This document shows, in pieces, positions 25,310-34,637 of a DNA stretch of 52,903 bases (its first letter is position 1; each line of letters opens with the position of its first letter). The position numbers and the translations under genes were made by a program. The DNA comes from Chloroflexi bacterium OLB15 (GTDB lineage: Bacteria; Chloroflexota; Anaerolineae; Aggregatilineales; Phototrophicaceae), in assembly GCA_001567085.1 (NCBI GenBank), contig LMZS01000150.1, positions 1 to 52,903 on the forward strand. Reading direction: 5' to 3'. The notes beneath the pieces were generated by a model. It saw only the letters and a list, made by a program, of their open reading frames with translations, did not search any database and was not told the DNA's origin.

Positions 25310-27361
25310 TTATTTATCCTGTTTCGCCGCCATCTCAGCGACCAGATCGCCTGCTGTAGTTTGCCTTTCAGCAGGCGATTTCTTTAATGCCCGCAGCACC
25401 GCATTAGCGGCTTCCAGCGGAATATCCGGTTTGATCTCGCGCGGGTCTTTGGGAGATTGTTGCAAATGCGCGTATAACTGCTGTCCGGGGTTTGCACCAG
25501 CGAACGGCAGCTTACCGGTTAGCATCTGGTAGGCTATCACGCCTAACGCATAAATATCCGCGCCTTTATCCACCTCACCCGCATGTAAAATCTGCTCTGG
25601 AGCGATGTAATCAACCGTGCCTAACATGCCTGAATGCGTGATGCCGGTAGCGCCTTCCATCATTTTCGCAATGCCGAAGTCCATCAACACCGCCCGCCCC
25701 TCGCCTTCCCCGTCAGGCTTCACCAGCACGATATTTGAGGGTTTCACATCGCGGTGAACTAACCCGCGCGCATGGGCGGTATCTAGTGCAGCGGCTATGT
25801 CTCGCAAGATCAGAAGCGTGGTATCCAGATCGAACGGCGCTGAGCGCAGTTTGTGATACAGCAGTTCGCCATCCAGAAATTCCATCGCCATATAAAACTG
25901 GCCTTCGTATTCGCCGTAATCGTAAACAGTGACGATATTGGGATGGCGAATACCCGCTATGATGCGCGCTTCGCGTTCAAAGCGGGTTTTCATCTCCGCT
26001 TCCTGCGCCGATTCGGGGGACAGCACTTTTACAGCCACCTCGCGAGACAGCGCGGCATGAACACCATGATAGACCTCGCCCATGCCACCCCGCCCGATTA
26101 CGTTGTCTATCAGATAGGGGCCAATCTGTTTGCCTGTGAGCGCGCCGGGATGCCGCCCTATGCTGGAAGGCGCGGTTGCGGCTTTAGCGGGATTAGCAGT
26201 TCTGGCAAAAAATCGCACATCAATGAACTGTTGTATACGGCGGCGCGTGGGCGCAAACAAAGCCACAACAACGGCAGTAGCGATAATTGCCGCTGTGGTG
26301 CTTTGGGAGCCATCCAGAATCGCTTCGAGCGCGGCTTTCAGTAAGAACAAGGTTGCGGTGAATGCCGTCACCAGTATCACTGTGAGCGAGCCATAGACTA
26401 ACCCGCGATTGATAAACAGGTTGATATCGTACAGCCGGTAACGCAAGATCGAGAACGCGATGCTGAGAGGTATAGCGATGAAGCCAAACAGATACAGGGT
26501 TTCGCCAATCAACACCCGCAGCATACGAACAGCGGTTGGGCTATCTGCCAACGGAAAGAGCAGCACCGAGGTATACCACAGGATAAGGGCAAAAATGCCA
26601 GTGGCAAAGCCGAGCATCACCCATTTGGTTTGCTGGCGTCCAGCTTTATCGGCATAGCGGCGGAAGCGGTACACCTGCGCATACACGGCGATCAGCAGGA
26701 AGAAGGCGTAGAGCGCGAGCGTAGTTGGCAGTATCCTCCGCTGACCGGCGACATACACAAATAAGCCTTCATGCGTAGGAAATTGCAGCACAACAACAGC
26801 CAACCACGCAATCGCCGCAAAGCGCGTCCAACGGGGAACAAACTGCCCATCGGGAAACGTGTAGATCAGGATGGGGGCGCCACCAAAGCCGATCATCAAC
26901 ACCAACCGCGAAAGCGTGTAGAGGAGCGGGGTAACGTCGACAAAAACCAGCCGGTATGCGGCAAAAAATGAGGAAGCGAAGGCGATCATCACGGTTGAGG
27001 CGAAAATTGCCGGCCCCGAATCGCTGCGGCGCCAGAAGATAATCGCGCCGATCATCGTGAAAGTGGCGGCAAAAACGATCTCCCTGCCGGCGATCAGCAG
27101 CGCGTATACGGCAACCGGCAGACTGATTTCAGCAAGCAGGCTTCGCAGCTCCGGGGCGGGATGCAGTAAGAGATTGATACGCGCGGGAATGGCTATCACA
27201 AACAACGTGACAGCTAGTATCGTCACTGCTACCCAGATGCTGCGGGCGATCAGCAGCGCGCGACCCTGTAATGGCCGGTTAATGACGGTAGGCTGGCTAG
27301 CTTCAGCCGGATTTGCTCTGACCGTCGGGGTGTTGCCTGTCGGGATCGACTCTTTTTGCAT
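25310..27361 (-). CDS. Ser/Thr protein kinase with an N-terminal multi-helix membrane sensor
   Basis: The product has 683 residues. Residues 30-390 hold about nine membrane helices and end in ILRYRLYDINLFINRGLVYG, a module otherwise met in front of histidine kinases in Chloroflexota (recalled, not searched). The cytoplasmic Hanks-type kinase starts near 413: glycine loop IGRGGMGEVY, Lys445 in AVKVL, HRDVKPSN (Asp538), MDFG (Asp561) and the APE motif. All catalytic residues are intact. It is last in an operon after the pterin dehydratase and HExxH membrane protein, and its start overlaps the latter by 59 bases. Confidence 0.88.
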   Translation of the reverse strand: MQKESIPTGNTPTVRANPAEASQPTVINRPLQGRALLIARSIWVAVTILAVTLFVIAIPARINLLLHPAPELRSLLAEISLPVAVYALLIAGREIVFAATFTMIGAIIFWRRSDSGPAIFASTVMIAFASSFFAAYRLVFVDVTPLLYTLSRLVLMIGFGGAPILIYTFPDGQFVPRWTRFAAIAWLAVVVLQFPTHEGLFVYVAGQRRILPTTLALYAFFLLIAVYAQVYRFRRYADKAGRQQTKWVMLGFATGIFALILWYTSVLLFPLADSPTAVRMLRVLIGETLYLFGFIAIPLSIAFSILRYRLYDINLFINRGLVYGSLTVILVTAFTATLFLLKAALEAILDGSQSTTAAIIATAVVVALFAPTRRRIQQFIDVRFFARTANPAKAATAPSSIGRHPGALTGKQIGPYLIDNVIGRGGMGEVYHGVHAALSREVAVKVLSPESAQEAEMKTRFEREARIIAGIRHPNIVTVYDYGEYEGQFYMAMEFLDGELLYHKLRSAPFDLDTTLLILRDIAAALDTAHARGLVHRDVKPSNIVLVKPDGEGEGRAVLMDFGIAKMMEGATGITHSGMLGTVDYIAPEQILHAGEVDKGADIYALGVIAYQMLTGKLPFAGANPGQQLYAHLQQSPKDPREIKPDIPLEAANAVLRALKKSPAERQTTAGDLVAEMAAKQDK

Positions 27362-27701
27362 GCTGTGCCAGTTCCGCGTCCTGTGCCAATCGCAGCGTGA
27401 TCAGGTGCAAATCACCCAGACCCCCTACAGCGCCTATAGACCCGATGATGGCCATGACCAGCGCCACCCCGAACTGCATGATTGAACTGGCAGAAGCCAT
27501 GCCTACCAGACCAAAGGCAGCAATTAAGAGAAAAACTACCGTTGGAAAGATTGCCACAAACACATAGCGGCCGGTTGAAAGATCGCCTGGAATATCTACA
27601 TGGCTTATAGTCACACGTTCCGGCCTGCGACCAATCAACCACAGCGCCAGCACATGCAGCCCCTCATGCAGGGCACCAAACAGCAGGCGCAGCAGATTCA
27701 T
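27303..27701 (-). CDS. small membrane protein with an HExxH motif (M50/DUF3267-like zincin)
   Basis: The 132-residue product has HEGLH near residue 12 within its first hydrophobic segment and two to three further helices. This layout resembles the DUF3267/M50-like putative membrane metallopeptidases, but a third zinc ligand is not obvious and the protein is short. The start codon overlaps the stop of the pterin dehydratase as ATGA, so the two are translationally coupled. Its end overlaps the kinase start. Peptidase activity is only inferred. Confidence 0.6.
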   Translation of the reverse strand: MNLLRLLFGALHEGLHVLALWLIGRRPERVTISHVDIPGDLSTGRYVFVAIFPTVVFLLIAAFGLVGMASASSIMQFGVALVMAIIGSIGAVGGLGDLHLITLRLAQDAELAQHAKRVDPDRQHPDGQSKSG

Positions 27702-27997
27702 GCGCGCGGGTATCCCAGTCCATCAATTGCGGATGCCGCCTTGAAATCAAGATCGGTCAACTGGCTGCCCGCATCATGCGTAGTAAAGCGAATCTGTACC
27801 TTTTTCCAGCCAATTGAAATATCCGGATGATGGTTCAGCCCATCACAAACCAGCCCAGCGGCAGTCGCAAACGCCAATCCTGCAACATAAGACTCCAGCA
27901 TGAATACTTTACCAATAGAGCCGCCTTGACGCGACCAGCCATTCAGGGTTTGAAGTCGTTGTTCAATTTCCGGTTCAGTTAGAGGAATGGAAGGCAT
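27698..27997 (-). CDS. 4a-hydroxytetrahydrobiopterin dehydratase (PCD/DCoH family)
   Basis: The 99-residue enzyme recycles or dehydrates pterin carbinolamines. The active-site region DGLNHHPDISIGWKKVQIRFTT and the later DLDFKAA helix are characteristic. An upstream in-frame ATG (28012) exists, but AGGGA sits seven bases before ATG 27997, so the shorter start is used. No aromatic amino acid hydroxylase is nearby. It is first in the operon with the HExxH protein and the sensor kinase. Confidence 0.88.
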   Translation of the reverse strand: MPSIPLTEPEIEQRLQTLNGWSRQGGSIGKVFMLESYVAGLAFATAAGLVCDGLNHHPDISIGWKKVQIRFTTHDAGSQLTDLDFKAASAIDGLGYPRA

Positions 27998-28197
27998 AGC
28001 ACGTTCCCTCATTTTGCCTGATGAGAGTGTAACACGAACCTTTCAAAATCTTGTCCATTCATCATGCAGCGCAAGCCTGCATTAAGCGCGTGATTCATGA
28101 TGAAACCCGCGCAGGGCGCGTCACACAATTATTCAAAGCCCGGCAACTTTGAAGCTGAAGCAGCCAACAGCATCCGGGAATATACAGCGGCAAAATA

Positions 28198-28230
28198 AAA
28201 ACGGGACATAGATGCACTATGCCCCGTTTT
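28198..28230 (-). terminator. terminator of the SH3-like secreted protein gene
   Basis: A 14-bp stem (28198-28211 with 28217-28230) has one A/C mismatch and loop ATGCA. On the minus strand it continues into TTTTTATTTTG. Confidence 0.85.
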
Positions 28231-28254
28231 GCAGCTCACGCCATTTCTAAACTG

Positions 28255-29608
28255 TTACGGCGTCACAATTGGCAGGCCAGTGCAGTCGCCAGATACGGCA
28301 GCCGTAACGCCAAAAGTGCTGGTTTCAATCCACGCGCTGGCATAGTTAGTACGCCACCATGTGTTATCAGCCAATCTGCCCACCGGAACAAGCTCGTAAC
28401 CTGCGTGTACCTGATCATAGATATTGTCAGGAATAGCGTTCGGGATTGTATAAACCAGTTGATCGCCAGTCATCGTGATCAAGCACGGGCCAGCAGGGGT
28501 TGGCGACGGCGGAATTGGAGTATTGGTCGGCGGTGTGGTTGGCGGCACCGGCGACGGCGGGATCGGGGTGCTGGTCGGCGGAATGGTCGGCTGTGGAATG
28601 ATCACTGGCGGGTTCACCACCGGAACACCCGCGCAGTTACCGCTTGCAGTAACTACCGAAAGCGCAACCCACGCATTCAGGTTGTTGTAGTTGATGTTAT
28701 AGAACGTCCCATCTGGCGAAATGCCCAACACTTCAGCAGTCGCGCCACCGGGCAGCGCGCCAACCAGCAAAGCGCCCACGCTCGCCGACTGGCGAAGATT
28801 TGCGCCTCCAGAATTTGGCGTTACGGTACACGCATCTGCGGATGGGGTTTCAACTTCAGGCGTTTTGGGCTACTGGCACGGTTGCCGCGCCGCAATCCCC
28901 CGCGCTAACCGCCACGAAACACAGCGTAAAGGGCACCGGCGAAGTGCTGGCATTATGAGTCACTTCAGCTTGAAATGTGGATACCCCCGCAGGCAGGCGG
29001 AAGCGCCCGCCCAATGCCGCAGCATTCAGGGTGCCGATGGTTGAGCCGGTCGTTGTATCTACCAGACGCACATTAGGGCCGCTGGTTTCAAGGGCGCTTT
29101 CAACATACAGATAAGCAGGCTCAGGCAGCGCTGAAAAACTATACAGCGCCAGCGGGGTTTGAACCGTAACTTCGCCAGTCACAGCCGTGCCAACAGTCAA
29201 AGGTGATACGGTTACCGGGGTTTCGTTCTGCACGATCAGGATGACCATACCCGGTTCGCCGCCGGCAATCCCCACTTCAACCACATACGATCCGGCATTC
29301 AGGAAAGTGGTCAAATTGACGATGAAAGCGCCTTCAGCGTTCGGCTGCGACGCCACCAGAACCCCATTTTGATAAATGGCAATGCTTGGCCGGGCAGTAT
29401 CGCCAATCGCCTGTAGAGTAACCGCCAAAGGCGAAGCCAACTCATAGGTGTAATTTACGGGCAGTTCTGGAGAGGCAACATAGCCGATGGCCGGCTGTCC
29501 CATTTGCAATACGCCGCTTGTGCTGGTTTCCTGCGCGGCAGCAGCGCCTGTAAAACATAAGAACAGGGCAAGACAAAGGGCAACAAATAGGGTTTGACGT
29601 TTGAGCAT
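28255..29608 (-). CDS. secreted protein with two SH3-like domains, split by a frameshift
   Basis: The first frame (28856-29608, 250 residues) has a signal peptide ending AAAAQ and two beta-sandwich regions, and stops at 28856. The second frame is open from 28869 to 28255. It continues sensibly with VETPSADACTVTPNSG, an SH3-like NLRQSASVGALLVG, a Pro/Thr linker and a second SH3-like domain. The two overlap only in 28856-28869, where the minus strand reads CCCAAAACGCCTGA. One surplus base in a homopolymer would explain the break. AAGGA precedes the ATG. It may be a decaying gene or a consensus error. Function unknown, probably cell-wall or surface binding. Confidence 0.72.
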
Positions 29609-29722
29609 GTCGAATTTCCTTAAGGCACATTTTTTCTGTGTGATCTATGAAGTTCTATTCTACGCAGAATATGTTCCATTGTCCTGTATAAGACAAATAA
29701 AGATTTTCGTCCCTGTTAGCGC

Positions 29723-32413
29723 TTACATCGAAATCCCCAGCAACCCGCGCGTAATCTGGAACTGCGTATTGCCGCTGGCGCTTAAACGCGGCGCGTAACT
29801 CCGCGAGAGCGTTTCAACCACCAGACCCAGCAGATTACCTGCCCATCTTTCTGAAGGTTCAGCGAGAAAACCATCCAAATCCGCCGCATAGGCCGCCTGT
29901 GCCTGACGGTTAGAGGTCACTTGCAGCAGCGGAATCAAGGGATGGCCGGGCATCGGGCGATCTTGCACATACGCCAGGAACAGATCAACGCCAACCGCGC
30001 CTAAGCCGGTCAGCGTTTCGCCCCAATGCCGCGCAGGGGTCGCCATAATATGAAAGCCGGGGGTGGTGGTAAACTGCGCGTAGCCTAAGGTTGGATTGAG
30101 TTCACCGCTGGCCGCAAGCGCATCTGTAAATGCAGCGCGTTGCAGCAGCGTGTCATGCCGGGGCATAACCACCATTCCCCCTGCGGCAGCGATCATGCGC
30201 GTAAGTAAAGCGAACTGTTCAGCAGCCTGATCAGGAACTTCGCCCTGAGTCACTAATCCCAGACGCGCAATCGAGAGATCAGCGTCAACCAGCTTCGGGG
30301 CGCTGTCTGCTGACCAGCGATCCTCAAACCAGTTTTCCATCTTCTGAATGACAGCATCAATACCGCCATCCAATTGAACGCTTGCCCAACCGTAATCACG
30401 TGGATCGAGAGAGGCTTCAAGAATAAGCTGGCGAATGTAGCCATTGTGTGTCTTTTCGCAGCCGTGCTCCAGCAGCATACAGTATTTGACCGAAGGATGG
30501 CGCAGATAGCCAAGCAGCGTATCGTTCAATTCACTACCCGTTGCCGACCCGCAGCCTTCGGTATGCGCCAGCGCCACAAAGCGCGACAGGCCGTTCTTAG
30601 CATACGCAGAGCGCTCATTCAGCCGCCGCGCACACATCTGCGCGATCTGCCCTGAACACAAGCTGGTCGGCAGCACCAGCCCAACTTGATCCACCGCAAG
30701 GCGTTTGCCGCTGTGATATGCCGAAATATGCACGTCAGGTACAGCGATACGGGTATCAATCGCCAGCGGCTCGCCGCTATAGCTGACGGGTTCATAAATA
30801 CGCAGGTCGGCTGGCGCGGTCAGCAGCCAATCACGCCAGATTTGCACCTGCGCGTGCCCTGCCCGCTCGCCTGCCGAAAGCTGCCCAGACGCTATATCAA
30901 TCGTAAGTTGAAGCGCTTGCCCGCCCACTTCAGCCATCGGCACGCCATCCAGATATGCGCCAGCGTTCACATCCATTTCGTTCATCAGCAGGTTGTAACG
31001 CTCGGTAGTGGTGACGATTTTGAGCGTAGGCACATAGGGGAAATTGGTGATCGAGCCGTTGCCAGTGACGAAAAATATCAGGTTACATCCAGCGGCAATC
31101 TGCCCGGCGATACTCTCAAGATCGTTACCGGGGCTGTCCATAAAGACCAAACCGGCTTCGCGCATTCTTTCAGAATATTCGATAACCTGAGCGACGCGCA
31201 CCGCCGGATCGCGCTTCATGGCCGCGCCCAATGATTTCAGGTAAATGTTATAGAGGCCGCGATACTTGTTACCGCCAGATGGATTGCCCTCAGCAGAATG
31301 TCCGTGCCAGCCTGCCCATTCCTGAAAGCGCTGTATCGCGGCTAAAAACTGCCTTGCGGTTGCCAGATCGCGCATGCCGCTCAGCATATAGGCTTCTGCG
31401 CCGATCAATTCATCCGTTTCAGCCAGATTTGCCGACCCACCATAGCGCAAAATTTCCGCCGTCACCCAGCCCAGCAGCGGGTTGCCGCTGATGCCAGAAA
31501 ACGCATCTGATCCCCCACATTGCAAGCCGATTCGCAATTCGCAGATCGATTCTTCTGTGCGCGAGATGCTGTTCACCACATCCAGCCAACCAGTCACAAC
31601 AACGCTTGCCGCATCCAAATCGGCTTGAAACGAGCGTGACAGCGACATGAAATGGTGTGGAATTTCGGCAATTGGATAATTATTTCTCGTCAGGTATTCG
31701 CTCAGGGCGGCATTGTTCACCGCCTCAGACCCGTAATCCACCGCTAACACAGCGCCCACATTCGGGTTCACCATAAACCCGGCCAGCGTGCGCAGCAGCA
31801 GCTCACGATTATTGGGCTGCGCAAGGCTGCCTTCGGTGTGCGCTACGGCCACAATCGCATCAATATTCGGGTATTGCTCTGCCAGCGGCTTCAGCTTCGT
31901 TTCCAGAGTACGCACAAAACCACCTGTGAGCGATGATGTGCCCAGCAGGACAAGCGTATTGCGCGTGCCTACTCCGCGCTCAGGCGAGCGGCGATAGCCC
32001 ATGAAGGTTTTGATCCCGGCGTAACGCTCCAGCGGCGGCGCAGGTTGAAAGGCTGCTTCGTCAAAGACGAATGGCGCGATTTCATCCACAAAATTTGGAG
32101 CATCCGGAAGCGTAAAAGAAAGCTGGCGACGGCGTAATTCCTTCAAAACGCCTTCATTACGCACATAGTCTCCGGGGGCAATTTCGGCAGAAGCGCGACC
32201 AAACGGCTGCCCCCACGACAGCAGGTTTTCGCCTGTGTGAATAGTCTGTACAGCAAAGCGATGCCCCTGTAATACAACATCGCCTAGCGTAAATACGCAA
32301 TCATTGAACCGCACCGCCAACCCCGCATCCAGCGTGCGCGTAGCAATTGCCACATTATCGTTCGGATGTGGCAGCCGCCCAATTTCCGCAAAATCTATCG
32401 TTGTGTGTTTCAT
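29723..32413 (-). CDS. UxaA/GarD-like dehydratase with a duplicated, complementary two-half architecture
   Basis: The product has 896 residues against roughly 500 for altronate (UxaA) or galactarate (GarD) dehydratases, which remove water from sugar acids. The order is an N-terminal SAF-like domain (20-110); a first UxaA middle domain whose cysteines are replaced (HTEGSLA near 191, DYGSE); an intact C-terminal domain (LQCGGSDAFSGISGNP from about 297); a second middle domain with its cysteines (HTEGCGSATG near 615, EHGCEKTHN near 647); and a degenerate second C-terminal domain. One complete active site could thus be assembled from two halves. ATG 32413 is used; the frame extends one codon to a GTG. 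Confidence 0.82.
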   Translation of the reverse strand: MKHTTIDFAEIGRLPHPNDNVAIATRTLDAGLAVRFNDCVFTLGDVVLQGHRFAVQTIHTGENLLSWGQPFGRASAEIAPGDYVRNEGVLKELRRRQLSFTLPDAPNFVDEIAPFVFDEAAFQPAPPLERYAGIKTFMGYRRSPERGVGTRNTLVLLGTSSLTGGFVRTLETKLKPLAEQYPNIDAIVAVAHTEGSLAQPNNRELLLRTLAGFMVNPNVGAVLAVDYGSEAVNNAALSEYLTRNNYPIAEIPHHFMSLSRSFQADLDAASVVVTGWLDVVNSISRTEESICELRIGLQCGGSDAFSGISGNPLLGWVTAEILRYGGSANLAETDELIGAEAYMLSGMRDLATARQFLAAIQRFQEWAGWHGHSAEGNPSGGNKYRGLYNIYLKSLGAAMKRDPAVRVAQVIEYSERMREAGLVFMDSPGNDLESIAGQIAAGCNLIFFVTGNGSITNFPYVPTLKIVTTTERYNLLMNEMDVNAGAYLDGVPMAEVGGQALQLTIDIASGQLSAGERAGHAQVQIWRDWLLTAPADLRIYEPVSYSGEPLAIDTRIAVPDVHISAYHSGKRLAVDQVGLVLPTSLCSGQIAQMCARRLNERSAYAKNGLSRFVALAHTEGCGSATGSELNDTLLGYLRHPSVKYCMLLEHGCEKTHNGYIRQLILEASLDPRDYGWASVQLDGGIDAVIQKMENWFEDRWSADSAPKLVDADLSIARLGLVTQGEVPDQAAEQFALLTRMIAAAGGMVVMPRHDTLLQRAAFTDALAASGELNPTLGYAQFTTTPGFHIMATPARHWGETLTGLGAVGVDLFLAYVQDRPMPGHPLIPLLQVTSNRQAQAAYAADLDGFLAEPSERWAGNLLGLVVETLSRSYAPRLSASGNTQFQITRGLLGISM

Positions 32414-32682
32414 CACCAGTCTTCGCGCGAAAGTGCTGCCGAGCCGCCGTCACGTTCAGCATTGACCAGATAGGCGAACATCCATTTTGAAATGCTTGCT
32501 CAACGTCAGTTATAGCTAAGTATTTTGGGGCAGCACGTTTACCAACTCCGATTATGCGTTACCGGGGCTGCGGCAGGCAACCTTTCAAGCAGGCCGGGCA
32601 TGAAAGTTATCGTTACACATCAGAGACGAATCAGGATATACTTAACCTCTCGAACAAAGTTGAACGATTGAAAGGTTTTGAA

Positions 32683-34509
32683 ATGGGCGATGTTGCTGCT
32701 CCCAACATCACAATAACTGGCGCTGAAGATGTGATGTGGGATCTTTCGGTTTTGTATTCCGGCCTTGATGACCCCGCTATTCAGTCTGATATGGAAAAAT
32801 CGCTGGCATTGGCCGATTCATTCGCCGAAAAATATCGTGGACGTGTTAAAGACCTGAGCGCAGCCGAGCTAGCCCAGGCAGCCGAAGAACAGGATGCGAT
32901 CTACGATCTCGCTATCCGCCTGGATGCTTATGCTTCGCTGCTTTATTCGACTGATACCACTGATCAGGAATTTGGCGCGCTGCTGCAAAAGGCAGAAGAG
33001 TTCTTCTCCGAACTGAGCCAGAAAATTCTGTTTTTTGGTCTGGAATGGAAAGCTGTTGACGAGGAAACCGCAAAGGCGCGCATAAGTGACCCCGGCATCG
33101 GCATCTACGCGCATGCCTTCGAGAGCGATTTGCGCTACAAGCCCTATACGCTCACTGAGCCGGAAGAACAGCTTCTGGTGGATAAAGCGGTGACCGGGCG
33201 CAACGCGTGGACGCGCCTGTTTACACAGTTGAATAGTTCCATGCGCTATGAATATCGCGGCGAAAAGCTGAACCAATCGCAAATTCTCAAGCTGGGTTAT
33301 GATCCGGATCGTTCAGCGCGTTTGGACGCTGCAAATGCCGTGACCGCCACGCTGAATGAATACAGCATGCAAACTACGTTCATCTTCAATGTGCTGGCGG
33401 CGGATAAAGCCAGCGATGACAAGCGCCGGGGCTACCCATCATGGATTTCTTCGCGCAACCTTTCCAATAAAGCGCCGGAAGCCGTTGTGGACGCGCTGAT
33501 CAATGCTATCACCTCGAATTACGACATCGTTCATCGCCATTACAACCTCAAGCGCACGCTGCTAGGTTTGGATGAATTGTTTGAATATGACCGGTATGCC
33601 CCGCTGCCGATTGCCGCTGGCGGGCGCGATTACGCATGGTCAGAAGCTCGTGACATCGTGAGCAAAGCCTACGCAGCTTTTAGCGATAAGCTAGGCAGCG
33701 TAGTGGATCGCTTCTTCAACGAAAACTGGATTCATGCCGCACTGCTGCCGAACAAGCGCGGCGGCGCGTTTGCCTCTCCCACCACGCCATCTACCCACCC
33801 CTTCGTTTTCCTGAATTACACAGGCAAGGGGCGCGATGTTTCCACGCTGGCGCACGAACTCGGTCACGGCGTGCATATGTATTTGTCCGGCGAAAAGCAG
33901 CCGATCTCTTACTACTATACGCCGTTAACCACCGCTGAAATGGCCTCAGTATTCGGCGAAATGCTGGTTTTCGATGACCTGATGAACGCCGAGCCAGACC
34001 CGGCAGCGCGTTTGGCAATGCAGGCTAATAAACTGGAAGACAGCTTCGCTACGGTGTTCCGCCAGACCTCGATGAACCGCTTTGAGAACGGTTACCATAC
34101 TGCGCGCCGCGCCGAAGGTGAGCTTTCAACCGCGCGTATTAGCGAAATCTGGATGGAAACCCAGCGCGCCATGTTCGGCAGCAGCATCACCCTGCGCGAA
34201 GAATACGGCATTTGGTGGAGCTACATCCCCCACTTCCTGCATACACCGGGCTACGTTTATGCCTATTCATTTGGCGAACTGTTGGTTCTGGCGTTGTTCA
34301 ACCTGTATCAGAAGCGCGGCGCGGAGTTTGTGCCGCAGTACCTTGAAGTGCTGGCCGCTGGCGACAGCGATTATCCTGAAAAGATTCTGGCAAAAGCGGG
34401 CGTAAACCTCTCAGACCCGAATTTCTGGAATGAAGGGCTAAGCCTGCTGCGCGCTCAGGTTGACCGCGAAGAGGCGCTAGCAAGGGAAGTTTTCCCTGAG
34501 AAGTTTTAG
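32683..34509 (+). CDS. pepF: oligoendopeptidase F (M3 family)
   Basis: The 608-residue zinc peptidase cleaves short peptides in the cytoplasm. The HELGHGVH motif (HExxH) and the downstream Glu in TTAEMASVFGEM are intact, and the C-terminal FLHTPGYVYAYSFGEL helix is family-typical. The frame is open from 32554, but its first 43 residues have no family character. AAAGG lies seven bases before ATG 32683, so that start is used. It ends at a strong terminator. Confidence 0.93.
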   Translation: MGDVAAPNITITGAEDVMWDLSVLYSGLDDPAIQSDMEKSLALADSFAEKYRGRVKDLSAAELAQAAEEQDAIYDLAIRLDAYASLLYSTDTTDQEFGALLQKAEEFFSELSQKILFFGLEWKAVDEETAKARISDPGIGIYAHAFESDLRYKPYTLTEPEEQLLVDKAVTGRNAWTRLFTQLNSSMRYEYRGEKLNQSQILKLGYDPDRSARLDAANAVTATLNEYSMQTTFIFNVLAADKASDDKRRGYPSWISSRNLSNKAPEAVVDALINAITSNYDIVHRHYNLKRTLLGLDELFEYDRYAPLPIAAGGRDYAWSEARDIVSKAYAAFSDKLGSVVDRFFNENWIHAALLPNKRGGAFASPTTPSTHPFVFLNYTGKGRDVSTLAHELGHGVHMYLSGEKQPISYYYTPLTTAEMASVFGEMLVFDDLMNAEPDPAARLAMQANKLEDSFATVFRQTSMNRFENGYHTARRAEGELSTARISEIWMETQRAMFGSSITLREEYGIWWSYIPHFLHTPGYVYAYSFGELLVLALFNLYQKRGAEFVPQYLEVLAAGDSDYPEKILAKAGVNLSDPNFWNEGLSLLRAQVDREEALAREVFPEKF

Positions 34510-34530
34510 GGAAACGTGACGTGTGACAAT

Positions 34531-34558
34531 AAAGGACGAGCGTAATGGCTCGTCCTTT
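34531..34558 (+). terminator. terminator of pepF
   Basis: A perfect 11-bp stem (AAAGGACGAGC at 34531-34541, GCTCGTCCTTT at 34548-34558) with loop GTAATG is followed by TTGTTT. Confidence 0.92.
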
Positions 34559-34637
34559 TTGTTTCGCGAGTCGCCGATCCCCCTCGGATGATTGCAGGCT
34601 TGCGCTATACTCAGCACATTACATATCCAGATATGAA

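Noticed and set aside
28862..28869. Programmed ribosomal frameshifting in the SH3-like gene
   Set aside because: The shift needed is +1, and the reading frame does not place CCCAAAAC as a standard slippery heptamer; an indel is simpler.
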